Positions 1-4,482 of a stretch of 5,965 nt of DNA are shown piece after piece (position 1 is the stretch's first letter; each line of letters opens with the position of its first letter). The DNA comes from an uncultured Planctomycetaceae bacterium (lineage in GTDB: Bacteria > Planctomycetota > Planctomycetia > Pirellulales > Pirellulaceae). The translations under genes and the position numbers were made by a program. The DNA is taken from contig CALBTA010000189.1 in NCBI GenBank assembly GCA_937967755.1, forward strand, positions 1 through 5,965, read 5' to 3'. Under the pieces are notes generated by a model that made no database searches, was not told the DNA's origin, and saw only the letters and a list, made by a program, of their open reading frames with translations.

Positions 1-96
1 TTTCTGAACTTCGGCGTTCGCTACCTCCTCAAGCGGCGGGCCGACCACCACGAGCAGGAACATCACCTGAAAGCGGGTGACGAGGATAGACAGTGA
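1..96 (+). CDS. C-terminal fragment of an unidentified protein
   Basis: Frame 1 is open from the left edge to a TGA at 94-96 and encodes 31 residues. The fragment begins with a hydrophobic-aromatic stretch (FLNFGVRYLL) and becomes a very polar, His/Glu/Lys-rich tail. That pattern would fit the end of a membrane protein whose last helix meets a charged cytoplasmic tail, but the fragment is too short to assign a family. The minus strand carries stops across the same bases (for example the complements at 21-23, 29-31 and 63-65), so the plus-strand reading is preferred. It converges on the serine hydrolase, with 48 bases between the two stop codons. The function is unknown. Confidence 0.45.
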   Translation, partial: FLNFGVRYLLKRRADHHEQEHHLKAGDEDRQ

Positions 97-115
97 CATT
101 GAACAACTGTGACAT

Positions 116-135
116 CGATTGCTCGAAAGCAATCG
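116..135. terminator. Hairpin between two convergent genes
   Basis: CGATTGCT (116-123) and AGCAATCG (128-135) form a perfect 8-bp stem closed by a CGAA loop. The hairpin sits 20 bases after the stop of the left-edge gene and 10 bases after the stop of the serine hydrolase on the other strand, which is where a bidirectional terminator would be expected. Neither strand has a U-tract after the stem, so it is not a canonical intrinsic terminator. It could instead act as an mRNA 3'-end stabiliser. Confidence 0.4.
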
Positions 136-144
136 CGTGCCGCA

Positions 145-1365
145 TCATCGCGAGTCGCCATGCCCTTCCATTGGCGGCCGCTGCTCGATGGCATCTGCGG
201 CTATGGCATCCGCCGCGATCGTTCCGATCTCTCCAGCCAGGCGGTTGACCGATCCCTTACCCGCTGGGTGAACGCGGTTGCTGAGGAAGATGACGAACAT
301 TTCAAGTTCGGGGTCGATCCACATCGCCGTTCCGGTGAAGCCGCCGTGGCCAAATGCGCCGGCGGACCATCCTTGGCCACGGTTCGACGAGTAACCGGTC
401 TGCACATCCCAGCCGAAGCCGCGCAAGCCACCGGAAACATTCTTCCCGCTGGTCATCAGGGAATGCATTTTGCGCGAAAGAATTTGCGTCTCGTCCAGTC
501 TGCCCTGTTCCGCCATCATTTGGGCATAGCGCGCCAGGTCGTCGGCCGTTGAGAACAAACCGGCATGTCCAGCGACGCCGCCAAGTTCCCAGGCCCGCGG
601 GTCATGCACTTCGCCGCGCATCCAGCGATCTTCGCGGCGCTGCGTCGGGGCCGCGCGCAGCCGCAAGTTCTTCGGGGGCAGAAAACCGGTCTCTTTCATG
701 CCCAGCGGCGCAAAGATGTTTTCATCGGCGAACTCGTTGAGCGGCTTCTTCGAGACACGTTCAACCAGCTTCCCCAGCACGATGAATCCCACATCGCTGT
801 AGCGAAAACGCTCGCCCGGGGCGGATAGCAGTTTCAATCCGCAAATTCGCTCCCACGCTTTCTCCGGCCCGTCGGTGTAGTCGCCCAAGGCGTTGTCGGC
901 CGTCAGGCCCGACGTGTGCAAAAGCAAATGCCGCACGGTGATGCGCTGTTTGCCGCGGCCGGTAAATTCGGGCAAGTATTTCGCCGCTGGTTCGTCCAAA
1001 TCGATCTGTTCACGTTCAGCCAACAGCATCACGCTGGTCGCGGTGGCGATTGGTTTGGTCAGCGACGCCAAATCGAACACCGTATCGACCGTCATCGCCT
1101 CGCGCTCGGGTTCCACCTGCCGGTTCCCATACGCCTTCTGAAAAACAATGCAGCCGCGCCGCCCCACTGTGACAACACAACCGGGCATCCGCTCTTCCTT
1201 CAGCGCCGCCGCCACCGCGTCATCAATTTGCCGCAGCTTTTCGGCATCCATGCCCACGGACTCGGCAGACACTGCCGGCAGCGCGCGAGGCTCGGCTTGG
1301 ACCAACGCACAACAACAAACTACGCCAACTTGCAGGCAGACCGCCAGGCGAGGATTCAATTGCAT
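145..1365 (-). CDS. Secreted serine hydrolase, beta-lactamase/class C-like family
   Basis: The product is a 406-residue protein of the beta-lactamase/penicillin-binding serine hydrolase superfamily (class C beta-lactamase, esterase and D-aminopeptidase relatives). All three active-site elements are visible. S101-L-T-K104 supplies the nucleophile serine and general-base lysine, Y189-S-D191 is the YxN-type motif, and H340-G-G is the third motif in place of KTG. Residues 1-24 look like a signal peptide: R6, a hydrophobic core with a CCC run, and VQA before E25. Export to the periplasm or outside is therefore likely. The family usually hydrolyses amide or ester bonds in peptidoglycan fragments, beta-lactams or small esters; the substrate cannot be read here, and HGG points to an esterase or peptidase rather than a true beta-lactamase. 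The C-terminus has a small duplication (IAADA-IAADA, about 386-395). The ATG at 1365 is followed directly by the signal peptide; no strong ribosome binding site precedes it. It is divergent from the ATPase. Confidence 0.92.
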   Translation of the reverse strand: MQLNPRLAVCLQVGVVCCCALVQAEPRALPAVSAESVGMDAEKLRQIDDAVAAALKEERMPGCVVTVGRRGCIVFQKAYGNRQVEPEREAMTVDTVFDLASLTKPIATATSVMLLAEREQIDLDEPAAKYLPEFTGRGKQRITVRHLLLHTSGLTADNALGDYTDGPEKAWERICGLKLLSAPGERFRYSDVGFIVLGKLVERVSKKPLNEFADENIFAPLGMKETGFLPPKNLRLRAAPTQRREDRWMRGEVHDPRAWELGGVAGHAGLFSTADDLARYAQMMAEQGRLDETQILSRKMHSLMTSGKNVSGGLRGFGWDVQTGYSSNRGQGWSAGAFGHGGFTGTAMWIDPELEMFVIFLSNRVHPAGKGSVNRLAGEIGTIAADAIAADAIEQRPPMEGHGDSR

Positions 1366-1460
1366 GGTCGATAACTTTAAAGGCGCTCACCGATTTTGAA
1401 AAACATGGTTCCATCATACACGCGCGAACCTCTCACCCACTTGTGTGTCCTTTCGACATG

Positions 1461-1476
1461 CGGTCACGGTTGACCG
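1461..1476 (+). promoter_or_regulatory. Inverted repeat upstream of the ATPase gene
   Basis: CGGTCA (1461-1466) and TGACCG (1471-1476) are perfect inverted arms around CGGT. The right part contains TTGACC (1470-1475), which resembles a -35 box. A weak partner TTTGAT (1495-1500) follows at a 19-base spacing, longer than ideal. The site lies 50-65 bases upstream of the chosen ATG of the ATPase, so it could be an operator overlapping a promoter. Both the operator role and the promoter are inference from position and symmetry only. Confidence 0.3.
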
Positions 1477-1502
1477 TTTTCTCAATTCCTCTTTTTTGAT
1501 TC

Positions 1503-1519
1503 CGCCCCACGCTGGGGCG
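1503..1519 (+). promoter_or_regulatory. GC hairpin just before the ATPase start codon
   Basis: CGCCCCA (1503-1509), loop CGC and TGGGGCG (1513-1519) form a perfect 7-bp GC-rich stem ending 6 bases before the ATG at 1526. The GGGG in its right arm is the only Shine-Dalgarno-like stretch ahead of that ATG. A folded transcript would therefore hide the ribosome binding region. It may instead be a copy of a dispersed genomic palindrome. A role in translational control is inference. Confidence 0.35.
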
Positions 1520-1525
1520 TTCGAT

Positions 1526-2422
1526 ATGCAAAACGATTGTTGTGATGGGCCCGAGGTGTTGCAATGGAATGTGCAACGCGAGGGGCATTTTCAGGTTTGT
1601 GGGCAGACGACCGAGCAATTGCCGGCGGGCGGGTACTCTTGCGAGACTGATAATTGCGGCCGGCCGCTGTTTGTGCGGCGGCAACTCGCCTCGGACGAGT
1701 TGATTCGAATTCCCGGCAGCCTCGCCGCGGAAATCGTCGCCGAAGTGAACGACTTCTGGCCGCGGCACGGGCAATACAGCCGCTTCGGGTTTCTGCATCG
1801 CCGGGGGTACCTCTTCTATGGCAAGCAGGGCGGCGGGAAAACTTCGGTCGTCCACCAAATCGTTGCGGACGCCGTCGCCGCCGGCAACCTCGCCTTCTTC
1901 TGCGGCAATCCGTGGTCGTTCCTCCGCTGCCTCACGCAGTTCCGCAAAGTTGAACCGCACCGCCCGCTGGTCTGCGTGTTCGAAGCTATGGACGCGATCA
2001 TCGAAGGTCATGGCGACGCCGACATCCTGCAATGGCTCGACGGCAACCACCAGGTCGACCGGGTCATCAACCTCGCCAGCACGAACTATCCCGAAAAGCT
2101 GGAACGACGAATCGTTGCCCGCCCGCGACGATTCGACCGCGTCCTGCGGATCGACTCACCCTGCGCCTTGTTGCGAGAGGCCTACCTCGCTCGCAAGCTG
2201 CCCAACCAAACGCCCCAGCAGCGCGAACATTGGGTCGAAGAAACCGCCGGTTTTACTTTCGCGGCACTATCCGAACTAATCATCGCCGTGTATTGCATGG
2301 ATGGCGATTTTTGCGAAACGGTCGAGCGCTTGCGCCAGTTGGATTCGCACAATCCTTCATCGGAAGAGTTTGCAGCAAACGCCGCGGCGGATGGGTTCGC
2401 AAGTGATACTACGCACGCTTAA
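1526..2422 (+). CDS. BCS1-like AAA ATPase with altered Walker B
   Basis: The product is a 298-residue stand-alone AAA+ protein. Walker A is GKQGGGKT (99-106) and the Walker B region is VCVFEAMD (about 149-156). An LDG (171-173) resembles the segment after Walker B in BCS1-type ATPases. Sensor 1 is N187 in STNYPE, and R199-P-R-R202 supplies arginine-finger candidates. The C-terminal part contains GFTFAALSEL, matching the small helical lid. The first ~95 residues (Cys-containing, then HRRGYLFYGK) precede the nucleotide site and may bind a partner. In this family the strand normally ends in two acidic residues (such as L-E-D-I-D); here E153 is followed by A154, so the catalytic acid appears to be missing. 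A GTG at 1445 would add 27 residues, but that stretch covers two inverted repeats and has no ribosome binding site, so the ATG at 1526 was chosen. AAA identity is secure; substrate and process are unknown. No terminator is obvious after the TAA. Confidence 0.9.
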   Translation: MQNDCCDGPEVLQWNVQREGHFQVCGQTTEQLPAGGYSCETDNCGRPLFVRRQLASDELIRIPGSLAAEIVAEVNDFWPRHGQYSRFGFLHRRGYLFYGKQGGGKTSVVHQIVADAVAAGNLAFFCGNPWSFLRCLTQFRKVEPHRPLVCVFEAMDAIIEGHGDADILQWLDGNHQVDRVINLASTNYPEKLERRIVARPRRFDRVLRIDSPCALLREAYLARKLPNQTPQQREHWVEETAGFTFAALSELIIAVYCMDGDFCETVERLRQLDSHNPSSEEFAANAAADGFASDTTHA

Positions 2423-2579
2423 AAACAGGCGAGTCGGACTGCTCTGAAGCGATCCATCAAACGGAATGCAACGCCCGGGTATCAGGAATCCCAAGGAAGC
2501 GACGCATCATTTCGAGGTGGGGTGATGTTCCGTCGGGCGATGGTGGCCTTTGATATGGATTGTGCTTGCCGGTGGATGG

Positions 2580-2595
2580 GGTGTGAATTCACACC
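2580..2595 (+). promoter_or_regulatory. 16-bp perfect palindrome, operator-like
   Basis: GGTGTGAATTCACACC is a perfect 16-bp palindrome in the 235-base spacer between the ATPase and the DUF2007 gene, 62 bases before the ATG at 2658. It ends 18 bases before a TACAAT box and so occupies the place where a -35 element would lie. This is a typical position for binding of a dimeric regulator. No regulator gene is adjacent, so the binding protein is unknown. The rest of the spacer shows no convincing gene. Confidence 0.45.
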
Positions 2596-2613
2596 AAACT
2601 CTGGAATGGATAG

Positions 2614-2619
2614 TACAAT
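2614..2619 (+). promoter_or_regulatory. Possible -10 box for the DUF2007 gene
   Basis: TACAAT is one mismatch from the TATAAT consensus and lies 38 bases before the ATG at 2658. No good -35 hexamer is found 16-18 bases upstream; that place is taken by the palindrome ending at 2595. If it is real, the promoter is probably dependent on, or controlled by, a factor bound there. Confidence 0.3.
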
Positions 2620-2657
2620 CGGAACTCCGTCAGCCACTATTTTTCAGAGGTCGCGTC

Positions 2658-2739
2658 ATGGCAAGCGAGCACGACAACCCTTACCGACGCTGATGATGAA
2701 AGCATCGCGCAGTTCGAGGCTCACAATGAAAAGCTGGTG
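2658..2739 (+). other. Out-of-frame N-terminal segment of the DUF2007 gene
   Basis: The ATG at 2658 has a good Shine-Dalgarno sequence, AGAGG (2646-2650), 7 bases upstream. It reads only 11 codons (MASEHDNPYRR) before three consecutive TGA codons (2691-2699). The +1 frame takes over seamlessly: skipping one base at about 2684-2685 gives MASEHDNPY followed by DADDESIAQFEAHNEKL and then directly the DUF2007 domain. The acidic, polar peptide reads like a genuine N-terminal leader. The break is therefore either a one-base sequencing or assembly error, a recent frameshift mutation, or, less likely, a programmed +1 frameshift. Without it the full protein would be about 133 residues. Confidence 0.6.
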
Positions 2740-3060
2740 ACGCTGGCGACGTTCGACAACGCCATTGACGCGCATATGTTGCGCAACGAGTTGCGGAGCT
2801 GCGGAATCGACGCGGCGGTGAACAACGAGGCGAGTACGTCGGTGTTGGGCGCGACCATAGTCGGGCCCTCGCGGGCGTTTTGGATCGAAGTCCTCATCAA
2901 AGAAGCAGACGCTAAAGCGGCGCTGCTCATCAAAGAGCAATTCCTCGCCGCCGGTTCCAACGAAGATTCCGAAATCCCCCAGTGGCAATGCACCTGCGGC
3001 GAAACCGTAGACCCCGGTTTCGCCGTATGTTGGAATTGTGAAGGGGAGTATGGTGGTTGA
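2737..3060 (+). CDS. DUF2007 domain protein with C-terminal zinc ribbon
   Basis: This 107-residue frame starts at a GTG and holds a complete DUF2007-type domain (a family labelled putative prokaryotic signal transducing protein). Recognisable are the opening LATFDNAIDAHMLRNEL, the GIDAAVNNE turn (23-31) and the SRAFWIEVLI strand (45-54). A zinc-ribbon-like tail follows, with Cys 85, 87, 98 and 101 in CTC...CWNC. The domain is thought to bind a small ligand or partner, but no biochemical role can be read from the sequence. It has no signal peptide or membrane segment, so it is probably cytoplasmic. The GTG has no ribosome binding site of its own; the better start is the ATG at 2658, one base out of frame. 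If the frame break is real, expression would need weak internal initiation or frameshifting. The large palindromic element begins 11 bases after the stop. Confidence 0.8.
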   Translation: MTLATFDNAIDAHMLRNELRSCGIDAAVNNEASTSVLGATIVGPSRAFWIEVLIKEADAKAALLIKEQFLAAGSNEDSEIPQWQCTCGETVDPGFAVCWNCEGEYGG

Positions 3061-3071
3061 GGGTGTGCGTA

Positions 3072-3252
3072 TGCCACTGCTTGAGAGCGAAACCGCCCAA
3101 CCATCTGGAATAGACTCACCACGCTCTCAAGCAGTGCTGAAGTAGACGTCGCGACGCAACTTGTGAAACGACCAAACCAAACTTCAGCACTGCTTTCGGG
3201 CGTGGAGAAGTTATTGGTGGAAACAGGGTCGGCGCGCCCGCAAGCAGTGGCA
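3072..3252. repeat. 181-base palindromic element of two related hairpins
   Basis: Hairpin 1 pairs CACTGCTTGAGAGCG (3075-3089) with CGCTCTCAAGCAGTG (3122-3136), a perfect 15 bp. Hairpin 2 pairs CACTGCTTTCGGGCG (3188-3202) with CGCCCGCAAGCAGTG (3235-3249), 14 of 15. Both have 32-base loops and lie exactly 113 bases apart. The whole is also one imperfect palindrome centred at 3162. Outer ends 3072-3083 and 3241-3252 match over 12 of 12; 3119-3143 pairs with 3181-3205 with two mismatches and one G-T. The base of the stem is conserved between hairpins, while the upper stem differs on both sides yet still pairs. The element fills the spacer between the convergent DUF2007 and HNH genes. There is no open frame of note and no U-tract. 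It could be a REP/MITE-like dispersed repeat, a structured RNA or a roadblock between convergent transcripts. Confidence 0.75.
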
Positions 3253-3299
3253 CACGACAACTGATCTTCCAACCTCAAGAGGGGCACTCGAGCGCAACG

Positions 3300-4232
3300 C
3301 TAAAACGAGAACGAGTTTCCAAGGTTGAAGGCCATAACCGTGTTAACTGAGCATCCTAGTTCCCTATTTGAGGTACGTATCCTTCGCCTACCTAATTGGA
3401 TGCTCTTTCCATCGCCGCCGAAGAGGCGGCAATAGCTGAAGTCAAGCAGCGGGATTTGTCCGTCTTTCCCGCGGTGTTTAATAACATGCCATCGAAGATA
3501 CGTGCCAACAGGGTCGCGCCTTCGCCATCCGATTGCAAGGCCGTCCTTTTTGTAATTGTCGATCTCGAAGAGTTGCTCGTAAAATGCAGGAATGTTTTCT
3601 ATGGGCTTCGGTGGTTGCTTGAGCGCCTCGCAATCTAGCTGGATCAGCTTCTCTACGTCCTCGATGCTCTTCCGGGAATAGTGACACTCGAAACCAACCT
3701 TCCTTCGTTCATGCCAAATCTTAATTCGATTGGCACTTGAAGATATGGCTAGATCATGGACTGTCGAAGTATCACAAGTGAAAACATTCTCAGCCATTTT
3801 TGCGAATTCAACGCCCGCTTCGTCCCGAAGTGTGAAACTCACATCATTCATCTCGCTTTCGCTCTTCTCGACTCGAATCACGTCTTCTCCACCGACTGAT
3901 ACGCGACAGCGATCTGGAGCATAGTTACCACCCAAGCGGATAATGCAATTCTCTGGCATCCACTCAAACTTTCCACATACTAACTCTCGATTATTCGGAT
4001 TTCGCTTGAAATCACGCAATTGTTCCACCGAGAACACCCCAGCGTCTGCTTGCGGATGATGCTCAGTACATAGAGCTATCACGCCCGATAAATCGTGATG
4101 ATTTCTAACGTGCCACGGAGGGTCGAAGTGATGCCATTCAAGAAATGGCTTGCCGCAGCCGGGCACGGGACAACCATAATTCACTTCTTTCCGAAGCTGG
4201 CGTTTCACATGCAGGGGCGGGTCACGATTCAT
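3300..4232 (-). CDS. HNH endonuclease-like protein with an uncharacterised C-terminal region
   Basis: The product is a 310-residue protein. Residues 19-60 form an HNH nuclease core: C21 and C26 (CPVPGC), the central W33-H34-H35 of EWHHFDPPW, N44-H45-H46, and C55-x2-H58 in LCTEHH. This arrangement suits a beta-beta-alpha-metal nuclease with a structural zinc held by C21, C26, C55 and H58, and H34/H35 near the catalytic metal. The segment after it (ADAGVFSVEQLRDFKRNP) is the usual continuation in such proteins. From about residue 95 (RLGGNY) to 180 the sequence looks beta-strand rich; residues 185-310 are unrecognised and contain several basic clusters (WRRR, GRRRIR). An in-frame TAG 15 bases upstream fixes the ATG at 4232. 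A sampled line (3721-3780) is 40% G+C against 63% at 5461-5520 in nrdJ, suggesting acquisition from elsewhere. No methylase, integrase or other partner is adjacent. The nuclease fold is well supported; the biological role is unknown. Confidence 0.82.
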   Translation of the reverse strand: MNRDPPLHVKRQLRKEVNYGCPVPGCGKPFLEWHHFDPPWHVRNHHDLSGVIALCTEHHPQADAGVFSVEQLRDFKRNPNNRELVCGKFEWMPENCIIRLGGNYAPDRCRVSVGGEDVIRVEKSESEMNDVSFTLRDEAGVEFAKMAENVFTCDTSTVHDLAISSSANRIKIWHERRKVGFECHYSRKSIEDVEKLIQLDCEALKQPPKPIENIPAFYEQLFEIDNYKKDGLAIGWRRRDPVGTYLRWHVIKHRGKDGQIPLLDFSYCRLFGGDGKSIQLGRRRIRTSNRELGCSVNTVMAFNLGNSFSF

Positions 4233-4255
4233 TGAATTTCCCGCGAGCTATCAAG

Positions 4256-4304
4256 AAAAAACCATCTGCGGCGTCCTGCCAAAGCTTCCTAGCGGCAGAT
4301 GGTT
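4256..4304 (-). terminator. Intrinsic terminator-like hairpin downstream of nrdJ
   Basis: Read on the minus strand, AACCATCTGC (4304-4295) pairs perfectly with GCAGATGGTT (4269-4260) and the stem runs into a tract of six U (4261-4256). The loop is long (25 bases) but contains further pairing options, such as GGCAG with CTGCC. The position suits termination of the nrdJ transcript. It ends only 23 bases before the HNH start codon, leaving little room for an HNH promoter after it, so it could equally lie in the HNH leader. Confidence 0.5.
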
Positions 4305-4382
4305 CGGGGTGGGGTTCTCCTTGAGGCGGGCGGCTTGGGTCTCCCTACTGCCGCTCGCCGTGGGTTGGATTGCAAATCAATC

Positions 4383-4427
4383 ATTGCAAATTTGCAATTG
4401 AAAATTTTCAATCCTCAATTTTCAATC
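4383..4427. repeat. AT-rich tandem palindromes and direct repeat
   Basis: ATTGCAAATTTGCAAT (4383-4398) and ATTGAAAATTTTCAAT (4397-4412) are two perfect 16-bp palindromes sharing two bases. ATTTTCAATC then occurs twice (4404-4413 and 4418-4427), 14 bases apart. The stretch is strongly AT-rich inside a GC-rich neighbourhood. It lies between the nrdJ hairpin and the terminator-like stem, in a 250-base spacer that holds no gene. It may be a protein-binding site or a simple-sequence intergenic repeat; the function is unknown. Confidence 0.6.
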
Positions 4428-4458
4428 TGCTGCCAGGTGAACGTTCGTTCGTGCTTCT

Positions 4459-4480
4459 GCTCGCGAAGGGACTCGCGAGC
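4459..4480 (-). terminator. GC hairpin immediately after the nrdJ stop codon
   Basis: GCTCGCGA (4459-4466) and TCGCGAGC (4473-4480) form a perfect 8-bp GC-rich stem with a 6-base loop, starting two bases after the nrdJ stop on the minus strand. There is no U-tract, so it would serve as an mRNA 3'-end stabiliser or factor-assisted terminator, or be a copy of a dispersed palindrome. Confidence 0.45.
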
Positions 4481-4482
4481 TA

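Noticed and set aside
1413..1418. Minus-strand TATGAT as -10 box of the serine hydrolase
   Set aside because: It is one mismatch from consensus, but the matching -35 position reads AGTGGG, so support is too weak to list as a promoter.
1433..2050. 205-codon open frame on the minus strand opposite the ATPase
   Set aside because: It lies antisense to a frame with clear AAA motifs, shows no domain pattern, and is explained by the high G+C and codon bias of the real gene.
2522..2740. 72-codon plus-strand open frame before the DUF2007 gene
   Set aside because: It runs through the palindrome, the -10-like box and the ribosome binding site, and its peptide resembles no family. It is the unused third frame there.
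3072..3252. CRISPR array or integron attC site
   Set aside because: Only two hairpins with inverted symmetry are present, spaced 113 bases apart, with no set of uniform direct repeats and spacers and no integrase or cas gene nearby.
2721..3287. 188-codon minus-strand open frame across the DUF2007 gene and the palindrome
   Set aside because: It covers both a recognised gene on the other strand and the non-coding palindromic element, and shows no recognisable domain.
3396..3638. Small plus-strand frame inside the HNH gene
   Set aside because: It is antisense to the HNH protein, with no initiation signal and no recognisable domain.
1526..4232. A defence system made of the AAA ATPase, DUF2007 protein and HNH nuclease
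   Set aside because: The genes are on different strands, separated by 235-240-base spacers with their own signals, and differ in base composition. Nothing links them functionally.
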